Below, piece by piece: positions 44,521 to 54,096 of a DNA stretch of 64,000 nt; the first letter of the stretch is position 1, and every line of letters starts with the position of its first letter. Origin of the DNA: an uncultured Eubacteriales bacterium (GTDB lineage: Bacteria > Bacillota > Clostridia > Oscillospirales > Acutalibacteraceae); the NCBI GenBank assembly GCA_900316385.1, contig ONCP01000003.1, positions 1 to 64,000 on the forward strand, given 5' to 3'. Made by a program: the position numbers and the translations under genes. Under the pieces are notes generated by a model that searched no databases, was not told the origin of the DNA, and saw nothing but the letters and a program-made list of their open reading frames with translations.

Positions 44521-47379
44521 ATGAACCCATTAAAAGCATTATTCGGAAATTACAGCAAGCGTGAGGTCAAACGAGTTCAGCCCATAGCCGATCAGGTTCT
44601 CGCGCTTGAGGAAAAATACGCCGCGATGAGCGAGTCCGAGCTCAAGGCTCAGACCGCCTTGCTGAAGGAGCGTCTCGCCAACGGCGAAACTACCGACGAT
44701 ATCCTTCCCGACGCGTTCGCCGTGTGCCGTGAGGCTTCCTCCAGAGTGCTCGGAATGAAGCATTTTCCGGTTCAGGTCATCGGCGGAATCGTTCTTCATC
44801 AGGGACGAATCGCCGAAATGAAAACAGGTGAAGGTAAAACGCTTGTCGCGACTCTTCCCGCGTACCTCAACGGACTTACGGGCGAGGGCGTTCACATAGT
44901 AACCGTCAACGATTATCTCGCGCGCCGCGACTCCGAGTGGATGGGCAAGCTCTACCGTTATCTTGGGCTCACCGTCGGACTTATCGTTCACGATATGGAT
45001 CCGCAGGAAAAGCAGGAGGCTTACAACGCCGATATCACCTACGGCACCAACAATGAGCTCGGCTTCGATTATCTGCGCGACAATATGGTCGTTTACAAGG
45101 AAAACAAGGTCCAGCGCGGTCACGCCTTCGCGATCGTCGATGAGGTCGACTCTATCCTTATCGATGAAGCGCGTACTCCGCTTATCATCAGCGGCAAGGG
45201 CGACAAGAGCACCGAGCTTTACACTCAGGCAAACCGTTTCGCAAAAACGCTCACGGTCAAGCGCTTCACGGAGCTTGATTCCAAGGAGGATATGGAGAGC
45301 TACTACGCCGAGAACGGCATCGACTATGTCGTAGACGAGAAGGCAAAGACCGCTACGCTCACCCAGAGCGGCGTCAAAAAGGCGGAGGCGTTCTTTAATA
45401 TCGAAAACCTCACCGATCCCGAAAACCTCACGATCCAGCACCACGTTAATCAGGCGATCCGCGCCAACGGCATTATGAAGCGAGACGTCGATTATGTTAT
45501 CAAGGACGGCGAGATCATCATCGTCGACGAATTTACGGGTCGTCTTATGTACGGCCGCCGTTACAACGAGGGCCTTCATCAGGCGATCGAGGCAAAGGAA
45601 GGCGTTAAGGTTCAGAACGAGAGCAAGACCCTCGCCACGATCACCTTCCAGAACTATTTTAGACTTTACAGAAAGCTTTCGGGTATGACGGGTACCGCTC
45701 AGACCGAGGCTACCGAATTTCAGGAGATTTATAAGCTCGACGTTGTCGAGATCCCGACAAACAAGCCGCTCGCCAGAGTTGACCTGCCCGATTCGATTTA
45801 CCGTACCGAGAACGGCAAGTTTATGGCTGTTATCCGTCAGATCATCGAGGCTCACGAGATCGGTCAGCCTGTTCTCGTCGGTACGATCTCGATCGAAAAA
45901 TCCGAGCTTCTTTCCAAAATGCTCAAGAAGCAGGGGATCAAGCATAACGTACTGAACGCTAAGCAGCACGAAAAAGAGGCTGAGATCATCGCTCAGGCGG
46001 GTAAGTTCGGCGCCGTTACCATCGCCACAAATATGGCGGGCCGTGGTACCGATATCATCCTCGGCGGTAACGCCGAGTATCTCGCCAAGGCTTCCATGCG
46101 CAAGCAGGGTATTCCCGACGAGCTCATCGCCGAGGCGACAGGCTTTGCCGAGACCGACGACGAGGAGATCCTTGAGGCTAGAAAAATTTTTGCCGACCTT
46201 AACTCGAAGTACAGCGACGAGATCAAGGAGGAGGCTGACCGCGTAAGAGAAGCGGGCGGACTTTTCATTATTGGCACGGAGCGTCACGAGTCGCGTCGTA
46301 TCGATAACCAGCTCCGAGGCCGCGCGGGTCGTCAGGGCGACCCGGGTAAGAGCCGCTTCTTCCTGTCCACCGAGGACGACCTTATGCGTCTGTTCGGCGG
46401 CGACAGAATGAGAATGATGCTCGACCGCCTCAACGTTGACGAGGATATGCCGATCGAAAATAAGATGCTCACCAATATAATCGAAAGCTCGCAGGAGAAG
46501 GTCGAGATGCGTAACTTCGGCATCCGTAAAGACGTTCTTCAGTACGACGACGTTCTCAACCGCCAGCGTGAGATCATATACACCCAGCGCGATCAGGTGC
46601 TTGACGGCGAGAACCTCCACGATACCATCATCAAGATGGTCGAGGACAATGTTGACGAAGCGGTTAAGCGCTTCCTTCCCGACGAGATCCGCGACAACTG
46701 GAACGTTGCCGGACTTATCGACACATACGCCGACTGGGCGATCACAGACCGCTCAAAATATAAATTCTCCCAGAGCGACCTTGAGGTCATCGAGCCCGAG
46801 GAGATCAAGAATATGATCATTGAGGACGCTTTGAATATCTACGCAGAAAACGAGAAGCTTCTTCCCGAGGAAACGATCCGCGAGATGGAGCGCGTTTACC
46901 TGCTCAGAAGCGTTGATACCTACTGGATGGAGCATATCGACAATATGGAACAGCTCAAGGCAGGTATCCACCTTCGTTCCTACGGTCAGCACGACCCTGT
47001 TGTCGAGTACCGTCTCGAGGGCTTTGATATGTTTGACGAAATGATCGCCGCGATACGCGAGGATACGATCAAGCTTATGCTCACTCAGCCCAGACGCGTT
47101 TATGAGCAGCAGAAGCGCCGCGAGGCTATCGCCGCCGCGAAGCGTCTTGCGGCTCAGAGAGCGGCGGCGGGCGCGGCAGGCTCAAAGGACGAGGATAACA
47201 GCGACGTCGTCGCCAACGCCCTCAAACGCGAGCAGGTCGCCAAGCCCACAGCTACCTCGGGCGACGGCACAGACACCGCCAACAAAACGATCCGCAAGGG
47301 TAAGAAGGTCGGAAGAAACGATCCCTGTCCCTGCGGAAGCGGCAAAAAATATAAGAAGTGCTGCGGCAGAGACGAATAA
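44521..47379 (+). CDS. secA: Preprotein translocase ATPase SecA
   Basis: A 952-residue SecA, the motor of the Sec export pathway, at the usual full length. Walker A is KTGEGKT (101-107), the DEAD-like box is [16 protein letters not shown], and the second motor domain contains [15 protein letters not shown] and [13 protein letters not shown]. The C-terminal zinc-binding tail [15 protein letters not shown] is intact. The linker before it is Ala/Asp-rich. It is the last gene of the FHA-SEDS/PBP operon. The tail and preceding text match the bacterial SecA1 type. Confidence 0.98.
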   Translation: MNPLKALFGNYSKREVKRVQPIADQVLALEEKYAAMSESELKAQTALLKERLANGETTDDILPDAFAVCREASSRVLGMKHFPVQVIGGIVLHQGRIAEMKTGEGKTLVATLPAYLNGLTGEGVHIVTVNDYLARRDSEWMGKLYRYLGLTVGLIVHDMDPQEKQEAYNADITYGTNNELGFDYLRDNMVVYKENKVQRGHAFAIVDEVDSILIDEARTPLIISGKGDKSTELYTQANRFAKTLTVKRFTELDSKEDMESYYAENGIDYVVDEKAKTATLTQSGVKKAEAFFNIENLTDPENLTIQHHVNQAIRANGIMKRDVDYVIKDGEIIIVDEFTGRLMYGRRYNEGLHQAIEAKEGVKVQNESKTLATITFQNYFRLYRKLSGMTGTAQTEATEFQEIYKLDVVEIPTNKPLARVDLPDSIYRTENGKFMAVIRQIIEAHEIGQPVLVGTISIEKSELLSKMLKKQGIKHNVLNAKQHEKEAEIIAQAGKFGAVTIATNMAGRGTDIILGGNAEYLAKASMRKQGIPDELIAEATGFAETDDEEILEARKIFADLNSKYSDEIKEEADRVREAGGLFIIGTERHESRRIDNQLRGRAGRQGDPGKSRFFLSTEDDLMRLFGGDRMRMMLDRLNVDEDMPIENKMLTNIIESSQEKVEMRNFGIRKDVLQYDDVLNRQREIIYTQRDQVLDGENLHDTIIKMVEDNVDEAVKRFLPDEIRDNWNVAGLIDTYADWAITDRSKYKFSQSDLEVIEPEEIKNMIIEDALNIYAENEKLLPEETIREMERVYLLRSVDTYWMEHIDNMEQLKAGIHLRSYGQHDPVVEYRLEGFDMFDEMIAAIREDTIKLMLTQPRRVYEQQKRREAIAAAKRLAAQRAAAGAAGSKDEDNSDVVANALKREQVAKPTATSGDGTDTANKTIRKGKKVGRNDPCPCGSGKKYKKCCGRDE

Positions 47380-47392
47380 CCCTTGAGTTTGT

Positions 47393-47622
47393 GAGTCGCA
47401 CCAAACCGGACGAGAAAAAACAAAAAGATGATCCTATCCTCCCGCACCAAGTCGGTGAGTGAACCTTCGTGCGTGGGACAACAGACTTATAACAGAGTCG
47501 CACCAAATCAGACGAGAAAAAACAAAAAGATGAACTTATCCTCCCGCAGCAAGTCGGTGAGTGAACTTGCGTGCGTGGGACAACAGACTTATAACAGAGC
47601 CGCACCAAATCAGACGAGGACA
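47393..47622. repeat. Tandem 102-bp repeat, two and a quarter copies
   Basis: Units start at 47393, 47495 and a partial one at 47597; a motif is GAGTCGCACCAAA...GACGAG and CAAGTCGGTGAGTGAAC. The period is a multiple of three, so short frames run through on both strands; none has an SD. A dispersed-repeat or regulatory role is possible. Confidence 0.75.
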
Positions 47623-47657
47623 TAATAAAAAGACAGGCTGTCGTAAAGGCAGCCTGT
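47620..47657 (-). terminator. Terminator of the LOG-family gene
   Basis: On the minus strand ACAGGCTG/CAGCCTGT inverted repeat followed by CTTTTTATTATG. Confidence 0.65.
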
Positions 47658-47665
47658 TAAGTTTT

Positions 47666-48238
47666 TCAGAGATGTTTGTTTTCGTATTTATCGTATTGGA
47701 ACGGTTCATAGGAATCAAGATATTTAAAAATATCCTGTTCGTCGTCGGTCACGTAAAAAAGTCCGCGGCATTTCAGCGACATAAAGCTTTTCTCGATAGC
47801 CTCGTCAAGCATTCCGAGCATAGAGTCGTAGTATCCGTTTACGTTGTAAAGAATGATTGGCTTTTTGTGCCGCCCGAGCTGCTTTAAGGTCAGGATCTCA
47901 AAAAACTCCTCAAAGGTACCTATTCCTCCCGGCATAATAATGAAAGCGTCGCTTTTGTCCTCCATAATCTGCTTGCGCTCGCGCATGGTTTGAGTATAGA
48001 TGAGCTCGCAGTCGGTAAAGGTCACGTCGGCGGATTCAAAGAAGGCCGGGATAACTCCGATGGCGGAACCGCCGTTTCGGCGTATCTCACGGGCGACCGC
48101 GCCCATGATCCCGTACTTGCCCGCTCCGAAAATAAGCGTATGATTTTTTTCGGCGAGAAGCATTCCGAGCCGTTCGCCCGATTCAATAAAGTTTTTTTCG
48201 ATCGCTTCGCTGGAAGCGCAGAATACACAGATGTTCAT
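47666..48238 (-). CDS. LOG-family nucleoside-5'-monophosphate phosphoribohydrolase
   Basis: A 190-residue Rossmann-like protein of the TIGR00730/LOG family. Visible are FGAGKYGIMG and the PGGIGTFEEFFE signature containing the catalytic Glu. Family members remove the ribose-5-phosphate from nucleoside monophosphates (some make cytokinins); older annotation calls them lysine decarboxylases, which is wrong. The start ATG 48238 follows CGGAG; 28 bp upstream is the end of the CotH-dockerin gene, so the two may share a transcript. Confidence 0.88.
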   Translation of the reverse strand: MNICVFCASSEAIEKNFIESGERLGMLLAEKNHTLIFGAGKYGIMGAVAREIRRNGGSAIGVIPAFFESADVTFTDCELIYTQTMRERKQIMEDKSDAFIIMPGGIGTFEEFFEILTLKQLGRHKKPIILYNVNGYYDSMLGMLDEAIEKSFMSLKCRGLFYVTDDEQDIFKYLDSYEPFQYDKYENKHL

Positions 48239-48266
48239 TTTTTCTCCGATAATAGAAAAAAGATGT

Positions 48267-50210
48267 TTAATAGTTTGCGAGACGAAGCTGGAGCTTTGTA
48301 GCGTCATCTACGGTGACGGAACCGTTTTTGTCGTAGTCGGCGGCTTTGGCGTCAAATTTCTCGGGCGCCCGGTCGACAAGGTACAGTTGGATCGCCGTAA
48401 CGTCGCAGATATTGAGCCTGCCGTCCGCGTAAGCGTCGCCGACCGTGGGCACGTAGGTTTTGTTGAATTCAACAGTCAGCCATGCCGCGCGCGATTCAAG
48501 CCAGTCTCTCATATAAAGGAACTCTCCCTCAAAATCAGAGGAATAGCCGCTCTTTATAGAGTTATACCTGAGCCTGTTAGCTCCGACGTAAGCCTTTGTC
48601 AGCTCGGAATGGTCGGCGATCCATGCGCCCGTATTCACAAGCCAGCCGCGCTCGTAGTTCATTTTGGCTGAGCCGACAAGCGAGTTGTAGTAGTAATCGC
48701 AGGATTTCAGCGCTCCGTCGTTGTTGTCGGTGTTCAAAAATCTTTTGATAACGGGAGCGAATTCCTCGATCCATATCTGCGAAGCCCTTTTCATTATATT
48801 GGTGGAAAGGGCGCAGTTATTCATAAGGTTGCGCGAGCGGGTGTCGTCCTTATTTTTTCCTTTGAATTTGCACCACCAGCCCTTGTAGTCGGTGTAATCG
48901 CTGACGCCCGAGGATCTAAGCTCGTTGGCAATGCCTACGGCGTTGCCGAGGGAGTTGTCGTAATCCCAAACGGGCGAGGCGTAAAACCGCCAAACGCCGT
49001 CGGGCGATTTTTTGTATACCATATAAAGGCTGGAAACGCCGCTGTCCCAGTTTTTGCCAAGCTCGTTGATGAGGTAAATCTTCGCGAACGAGTCGATGTC
49101 TAGGATATCGGAAAGGTTTTCAACAGAGGTGTTTCGCATGTAGAGCGCGTCCGAAAGCAGCTTGAATTTAGCCTTGACATATTCCTTGACCTCATCGTAG
49201 AAGGGCTTGCCCTCGTCGATCTCGGGAGATTTGATCGTGAGCTGATTCGACGATTGCGAGGTGTGGTAGTCGTCCTCGCCGTAGCTGGGATCGATCTCCA
49301 CGCAGAACGAGAAATCCTCCGCGAGGGTGTTGGCCTCGGTGAGATAATCCTTGTCGGAGATATCGTTAATCAGGTCGTTCGAGCCGACCTCGATCTTCTG
49401 CGCGCATTGATACGAGCCGTAGTAAACGCCGTTGATATAGAAATCAACGAATCTGGAATCCGAGGCGTAAGGCATACCCACCTCGTCGGAAAGGTCGTAG
49501 AGAATACGGTTGCGGGCGAGAGTTGCGTCCTGATAATTCGCCAGCAGCGAGTATTTTTTGCCCTTGGGCATTCCCGCTATGGAAACCGCCGAATTGTATG
49601 TAATGTTAAACGGCTTTTTCGGCTTTGCCCAGGTAGTGTTGCCGCGGCCCTTGATTTTCTTTACCGCGGTGTTGTCGATCTTCCCGTCGGGCGTTACGAT
49701 AGCGCCCGTCGCCTTTGCGGAAAGGCTCTTGTCCTCTTTGAGATAATTGAAAAGCTCGGCGCCCGAGCCGTCGGCGTTTTGGTTGTTAACGAAAATCGCC
49801 GCCTCCGCGGTGGAGCGTAGAATATGCAGCGTCCAGCTTTTTTCGCCGCGGGTAACGGGTCCGTTATATTCGTAGTTATAATTGAAAACAGCGGATGTTT
49901 TCGGTTCGATCACGGTGTCCCCGAGCTTGATCGCCTCGTCGTAGGCGTTGTAAAGCTCGATCTCGCCCTGTTTCGCGGAGGACGGCAGAAAGAAGTACCT
50001 GTCCTTGTCGCTGATGACTGAGCCGTCCTCGTTTTGAGCGTATTGCCAGAGCGTCCACGCCTCTGTGTCCGCGGAGCCCGTGACAGCGTGGGCGTAAAGC
50101 CCCTGATCAGTCACAAATGACGGAACGGCGCTTTCCTCGGCGCCCGAGCCGATGATAGGTACCGAACAAAGCAGCGCGAATACCAATATAACGGATAACA
50201 TTTTTTTCAT
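48267..50210 (-). CDS. Secreted CotH-family protein with C-terminal type I dockerin
   Basis: A 647-residue precursor. The signal peptide is MKKMLSVILVFALLCSVPII..., cleaved near GSGAE. The CotH domain (about 150-570) carries KKIKGRGNTTWAKPKKPFN, NRILYDL, and VWDYDNSLGNA, the family's kinase-like motifs; CotH proteins of spores act as protein kinases and many gut Clostridia make secreted versions. The last 60 residues form a dockerin with two Ca-binding repeats (DAYADGRLNICD and DYDKNGSVTVDD), which would bind a cohesin on a scaffold. It is divergent from a gene with a cohesin-like domain. Confidence 0.92.
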   Translation of the reverse strand: MKKMLSVILVFALLCSVPIIGSGAEESAVPSFVTDQGLYAHAVTGSADTEAWTLWQYAQNEDGSVISDKDRYFFLPSSAKQGEIELYNAYDEAIKLGDTVIEPKTSAVFNYNYEYNGPVTRGEKSWTLHILRSTAEAAIFVNNQNADGSGAELFNYLKEDKSLSAKATGAIVTPDGKIDNTAVKKIKGRGNTTWAKPKKPFNITYNSAVSIAGMPKGKKYSLLANYQDATLARNRILYDLSDEVGMPYASDSRFVDFYINGVYYGSYQCAQKIEVGSNDLINDISDKDYLTEANTLAEDFSFCVEIDPSYGEDDYHTSQSSNQLTIKSPEIDEGKPFYDEVKEYVKAKFKLLSDALYMRNTSVENLSDILDIDSFAKIYLINELGKNWDSGVSSLYMVYKKSPDGVWRFYASPVWDYDNSLGNAVGIANELRSSGVSDYTDYKGWWCKFKGKNKDDTRSRNLMNNCALSTNIMKRASQIWIEEFAPVIKRFLNTDNNDGALKSCDYYYNSLVGSAKMNYERGWLVNTGAWIADHSELTKAYVGANRLRYNSIKSGYSSDFEGEFLYMRDWLESRAAWLTVEFNKTYVPTVGDAYADGRLNICDVTAIQLYLVDRAPEKFDAKAADYDKNGSVTVDDATKLQLRLANY

Positions 50211-50334
50211 ATAAACACATCCTTTGAAAGATTAATTAATTTTACCATAGCGAAGAGGTCGATGTCTACTGTTATTATTACCATAAAAAGTAATGGAATT
50301 TTGTAACAATATACTATTATAAGCTTTTGTATGC

Positions 50335-50363
50335 TTGATAATTGCGAAGATATGTGGTATTAT
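50335..50363 (+). promoter_or_regulatory. Promoter of the cohesin-like gene
   Basis: TTGATA, 17 bp, TATTAT in the 185-bp divergent gap. Confidence 0.65.
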
Positions 50364-50395
50364 GAAATCCAATCAGTTCAAAAGGAAGTTTTTAT

Positions 50396-51256
50396 ATGAA
50401 AAAGAAGTTTACCAAAAAAGAAAAAATCACACTCGCGGTTCTCGCGGGTTTAATGGTCGTTGTGATCGCGGTCGGCGCGGTGCTGATCATCGGCAACACC
50501 AACAAGGCTAACGAGGAAGCGAAAAAGCTCACGCAGCCGACGACCTCGGACACGACCACCGCCTCCGAAACCCAGCAGGTCACAAACAAAGCGAAGAACG
50601 ACAAAAAGAGCTCCGCGGCTTCCGAAAAGTCGGATAAAAACAGCTCCTCCAAGACCTCGGGCAAAGCCGAGGCTCAAACCGAAGCGCCCGCTTCGTCACA
50701 GAACGGCGGCTCGTCGTCCTCGGTCAACTCTCAGTCGTCGCAGGCAAGCGCGCCGCAGTCAAATGCAGGCTCCTCGTCCGCGTCTTCGTCAAAGACATCG
50801 AGCAAGAAAACCGTTAGCGGCGACAAGATCACCGAGGTCAAGCCCGAGCCCGTAAAGGAGCACAAGAGCTCCGACATTCTCAAGGTCAACGGCAAGGAAT
50901 GTCACGTCGGCGACGTTATCACCGTTGTGCTCAACGTCAAGAGCGATAAATCGATTGTCAACTATCAGGGCTTCACCGTTTTTGACAGCGCGTATCTCAA
51001 GGTCAAGGAGGTTATGCCCAACGCCGTCGGTATCGCCTCGGACAGCGACGACAGGATCGACTACAACGCGTCCTCTATCGCGGGAATGAACTTCTCCGAG
51101 AAAGGCACAATCTATTCCGCGACCTTCGAGGTTCTCAAGACGGGCGAGACTAAAATCAAGAACACCCTCGAGATCATCTCCCAACTTGACGAGAATCATT
51201 ATCTCAGACAGCTCGACGATTCCGACTACAAGACCTCGATCGAGATCTATGACTGA
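50396..51256 (+). CDS. Membrane-anchored protein with Ser/Thr stalk and cohesin-like domain
   Basis: A 286-residue protein. A basic N-terminus and one transmembrane helix (about 12-33; uncleaved signal anchor) lead to about 110 residues of Ser/Thr/Lys/Gln-rich stalk and a C-terminal beta domain (about 155-286). The last domain (GDVITVVLNVKSDKSIVNYQ, GFTVFDSAYLKVKEV, EKGTIYSATFEVLKTG) looks cohesin-like. With the divergent CotH-dockerin gene this may be a small cell-surface cohesin-dockerin pair. The fold is inferred by pattern; whether it binds the dockerin is unknown. SD AAAGGAAG. Confidence 0.75.
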   Translation: MKKKFTKKEKITLAVLAGLMVVVIAVGAVLIIGNTNKANEEAKKLTQPTTSDTTTASETQQVTNKAKNDKKSSAASEKSDKNSSSKTSGKAEAQTEAPASSQNGGSSSSVNSQSSQASAPQSNAGSSSASSSKTSSKKTVSGDKITEVKPEPVKEHKSSDILKVNGKECHVGDVITVVLNVKSDKSIVNYQGFTVFDSAYLKVKEVMPNAVGIASDSDDRIDYNASSIAGMNFSEKGTIYSATFEVLKTGETKIKNTLEIISQLDENHYLRQLDDSDYKTSIEIYD

Positions 51257-51268
51257 TAAATAAAAACC

Positions 51269-51306
51269 AAGACAGCTCATCTGCGCGATGAGCTGTCTTT
51301 TTTCGT
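51269..51306. terminator. Bidirectional terminator
   Basis: AAGACAGCTCATC-TGCGC-GATGAGCTGTCTT followed by TTTTTTCG, between the cohesin-like gene and the convergent phage remnant. Confidence 0.85.
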
Positions 51307-51498
51307 TTATTCCGCCTCGGGCAGACCCGCGACGCTTGTCAAAATCGAAAGCAATCCCGCGAGGATCGCGGTCGAGCAGACGGCGAGCCAGTCGACCTCG
51401 CTGATCATTGACGATACTCCGATCGCCGCGACCGCTGTCTGAGCGACGGTTCTCACCGCTCTTGCGGCAGCCGCCGTGAACCATTTTTTTGTGAACAT
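51307..51498 (-). CDS. Phage holin (r1t-type)
   Basis: A 63-residue protein. It begins MFTKKWFTAAAARAVRTVAQ and has two hydrophobic stretches, typical of r1t-like holins, which make lesions in the membrane at the end of the lytic cycle. It follows the other tail/lysis genes on the same strand, but no endolysin is present within the remnant, so the lysis cassette is incomplete. Confidence 0.85.
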   Translation of the reverse strand: MFTKKWFTAAAARAVRTVAQTAVAAIGVSSMISEVDWLAVCSTAILAGLLSILTSVAGLPEAE

Positions 51499-51500
51499 TT

Positions 51501-51740
51501 TTATGCTCCTTTCTCTAAATCGCTGATCCTGTGATTCGCGACGCTCATTTTTTCCGCGAGGAGCTCTGTTTTCTCCTCCACCTTGAACATTCGCTCAATA
51601 AGGTTGTTGTGCTTGTCCACCTTTTTCTCGAGCTGTTCCAGCCTGTACGCCGTCAGCCTTGAGCTCGCGACGATCCCTATGATCGAGCCGAGCGCGGAGC
51701 CCGCAAGTCCTATCAAGGCGACAAGTATCTCGGTCGGCAT
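51501..51740 (-). CDS. Small phage membrane/coiled-coil protein (XhlA-like)
   Basis: A 79-residue protein: an N-terminal hydrophobic segment (ILVALIGLAGSALGSIIGIV) followed by a coiled-coil (EQLEKKVDKHNNLIERMFKV). The layout recalls XhlA-type and related phage accessory proteins that sit next to holins. Its ATG overlaps the stop of the upstream small gene (TAATG) and the holin gene follows 2 bp after its stop, so the three form one transcript. Confidence 0.75.
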   Translation of the reverse strand: MPTEILVALIGLAGSALGSIIGIVASSRLTAYRLEQLEKKVDKHNNLIERMFKVEEKTELLAEKMSVANHRISDLEKGA

Positions 51741-51910
51741 TATTCCTCCGCTTCCTCGGGAGGGTCGATTTCAATAAAATTGTCCGCGTCCTCTTCCTTT
51801 CCGAGGTACAGCCCGTCGGGATAGATGTTGCCGTCCCTGATGTCCCTGATAACCTTTCCCTCGGCGGGAACAAGCTGTCTGAGTGTGATTTCCTGAGTGT
51901 TTATTTCCAT
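51740..51910 (-). CDS. Small phage protein, 56 residues
   Basis: It starts at ATG 51910 (AAAGGAGAAA), begins MEINTQEITLRQLVPAEGKV and has an acidic end (EIDPPEEAEE). Small proteins of this kind occur between tail-fibre and holin genes in Firmicutes phages. The stop overlaps the next start, so it is translationally coupled. The function is unknown. Confidence 0.75.
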   Translation of the reverse strand: MEINTQEITLRQLVPAEGKVIRDIRDGNIYPDGLYLGKEEDADNFIEIDPPEEAEE

Positions 51911-51922
51911 ATTTTCTCCTTT

Positions 51923-53671
51923 CTACGCGAGGTTCCAGTTTTTCGCCGTGGCGACCGCGATTTGCTCTGCCGTGAGCCTGCTTTTGTTTGACGCGCCGAT
52001 CGTCAGCGTGTATGCCGACTGACCCGAGCGGTCGGCGAGCGCGTCAAGCCAGCTCACCATTGTCGCAACGGGGTAGCTTGGGTACGCGCTCGCGAGATTA
52101 AGCCCGTTCGCGTTAAAGCCGCTCTCGAGCGTCACGTTTTCCAGCGCTGTGCATCCTGAGAAGCAGTTGTTGCCTATGTTCGTCAGGGTTCGCGGGAGCG
52201 TTATGCTGCGCAGGCTTCGGCATTGGTTGAACACGCTGTAATTCATATAGGTGATGTTCCCGAAGCTTACGCTCTGAAGCGCGTAGCAGTTCTCAAAGAG
52301 AGAGCTATCAAGCCTTGTCACCCTGCTCGGCAGCGTGACGTTAACGAGCGACGTGCAATCTCTGAAAACATACTCGCGTATCGTCGCCACGCTTTCGGGT
52401 ATCGTGATCTGTGAAAGATTCGGACAGCCCTGAAAAGCATAGCTGTTGATCGTCGTAACGCCGCTCTCAAGCGTCACGGTCTGTAAGTCCGAACACCCCT
52501 GAAAGTTGTTGTTGCCAATAGTCGAGAGCGTACCCGGGATCGTCAGCGTTTGCAGTGCCCAACATCCCGAGAAGGCGTATGGTTCGATATTGGAAACGCT
52601 GCGGGGAATAGTCAGGCTTTGAAACCCTGAGCATTGATAAAATGCGTACTGCCCTATACGAACAAGACCGCTCGGCAAGGTAAGGTTTCTGATACCACCG
52701 CAGCCATAGAAAGCATGGTTGTTTATCTGTCTTACGCTGTTGGGAAGCGTAATGCCGGGAAGCGCGGAACAGCCGTAGAACGCGTAGCTCCCGATAGCGG
52801 TGGGGTTTCCGTTGAAGGTAACGCTTGTGAGACCCGTTTGCTTGTAGCAAAGGTAGTCGTCAATAATGTCGCCGTCGATCGCAAGCGTGGTGATGCTTTT
52901 CGAGAGAAATTGCTGCAAAGTCGGGTCGGCGGCGGGGATCCCGTTCACGGTAACGCTCGCGAGCCCAACATAGCCCGAGCTAGGTCGGATTATCTGCGTG
53001 CCTGACGACGGAGTAACGGGATTGGGCGTTTCGAGAGGCGGGGTGCTCTCGGTCAGCGCTTGGATCGCCGCGAGGTCTGTCGCGTGCTGATCCTCCAGCT
53101 CGTCAATCTCGTCCTCAAGCTCGCTTATCTGCGCGTTCAGTCCGCTCACGGTCTGAGCGTGCTGTGCTTCAAGATCGTCGATTTGCGTGTTAAGTCCGCT
53201 TATGGTCTGCGCGTCGTCGCTGATCTGACCGCTCTGCTCGGCGATGGTCGCCGCCTGTTGGGCGATCGTTTCGCGCTGAGCGGTGATAACGGCGTCAAAT
53301 TGCCCGCGGGGCGTGAGCTCCTCGCCGCCGTCCTTCGCTTTCGTAACAGTCAGAGTGACCGTGTTTGTCCTGCCGATAACGTTGCCGTTGTGTGTGATTA
53401 TCATCGTCAGCTCAACGTTGCGTGCCGCGTCGGTGAGGTCGTTCTCGAGCCTGAGCTCGGTCTGAGCATCCGCCGAGACGACAGAGTACGAAAGGAATTC
53501 TTCCCTGCCGATGTAAGCTCTCAGCTCGATTTGACATTCCGCTCTCGGATAACCGCCGATCGTGTCGGGCAGAGTAACGGTGAGCTTGGTGATCCTGTTG
53601 TCGCCGACGTAAACCGTCTCGCCCATATGCAGCGACAGCGATCGGCTGTCCTTTAAAATCAGTTCGTTCAT
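51923..53671 (-). CDS. Phage tail-fibre/baseplate protein with BspA-type leucine-rich repeats
   Basis: A 582-residue protein. Residues 1-120 resemble the BppU-like N-terminus of baseplate proteins (MGETVYVGDNRITKLTVTLP), followed by a coiled coil (about 130-205) and about ten leucine-rich repeats of the BspA/TpLRR type (for example AFYGCSALPGITLPNSVRQI). Such repeats usually bind host surfaces. It is probably a receptor-binding protein of a former phage. An AGGAAG SD lies upstream. Codon use and position fit the neighbouring remnant genes. Confidence 0.85.
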   Translation of the reverse strand: MNELILKDSRSLSLHMGETVYVGDNRITKLTVTLPDTIGGYPRAECQIELRAYIGREEFLSYSVVSADAQTELRLENDLTDAARNVELTMIITHNGNVIGRTNTVTLTVTKAKDGGEELTPRGQFDAVITAQRETIAQQAATIAEQSGQISDDAQTISGLNTQIDDLEAQHAQTVSGLNAQISELEDEIDELEDQHATDLAAIQALTESTPPLETPNPVTPSSGTQIIRPSSGYVGLASVTVNGIPAADPTLQQFLSKSITTLAIDGDIIDDYLCYKQTGLTSVTFNGNPTAIGSYAFYGCSALPGITLPNSVRQINNHAFYGCGGIRNLTLPSGLVRIGQYAFYQCSGFQSLTIPRSVSNIEPYAFSGCWALQTLTIPGTLSTIGNNNFQGCSDLQTVTLESGVTTINSYAFQGCPNLSQITIPESVATIREYVFRDCTSLVNVTLPSRVTRLDSSLFENCYALQSVSFGNITYMNYSVFNQCRSLRSITLPRTLTNIGNNCFSGCTALENVTLESGFNANGLNLASAYPSYPVATMVSWLDALADRSGQSAYTLTIGASNKSRLTAEQIAVATAKNWNLA

Positions 53672-53818
53672 TCTGTCTTCCTTTCTATATAGAATAAGAG
53701 GGGAAACTTTTAGATTAAAAATGAAAAATGAATGTCGAGCTCATAAGTCGGAGCTTTTCAAATGACTCGACCTGCATTATCCTTTCTACCCCCTCTATAT
53801 ACCCCCAAAAAAATGCGA

Positions 53819-53842
53819 AAATTGCACAGAAGTGTGCAATTT
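53819..53842. promoter_or_regulatory. Inverted and direct TTGCACA repeats upstream of the SipW cluster
   Basis: AAATTGCACA-GAAG-TGTGCAATTT is a perfect 10-bp inverted repeat. Further TTGCACA copies lie at 53947-53953 and 53977-53983, the last just upstream of the promoter. The 53672-54096 gap is otherwise AT-rich and without a gene. Confidence 0.5.
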
Positions 53843-53990
53843 CATGCATAAAAAATTTTATGTGCCAAAAACAAGCTTAATTCCGTAAGCGAATTAACCA
53901 AAAATCCCAGTCTGTTTTTGTACATTATCACTAACCACCAAAAATATTGCACAAAAATGCGCCGCTTTATAAAACTTTGCACAAATCTTA

Positions 53991-54020
53991 TTGACTTTTG
54001 CCCGCAAATTATTGTAAAAT
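53991..54020 (+). promoter_or_regulatory. Promoter of the fibre/SipW cluster
   Basis: TTGACT, 18 bp, TAAAAT, 76 bp before the GTG start. Confidence 0.6.
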
Positions 54021-54096
54021 AAGATATCTAAATATAGTGTACAACTGCCTTTGGGTATTTTTATAAGGTTCTATAAAGAAAATCAGGAGGGATAAC

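Noticed and set aside
44539..46620. 693-residue minus-strand frame opposite secA
   Set aside because: A shadow of a strongly biased coding strand; secA is certain and full length.
47428..47625. Short plus-strand frame through the 102-bp repeats
   Set aside because: The frame stays open only because the repeat length is a multiple of three; no SD.
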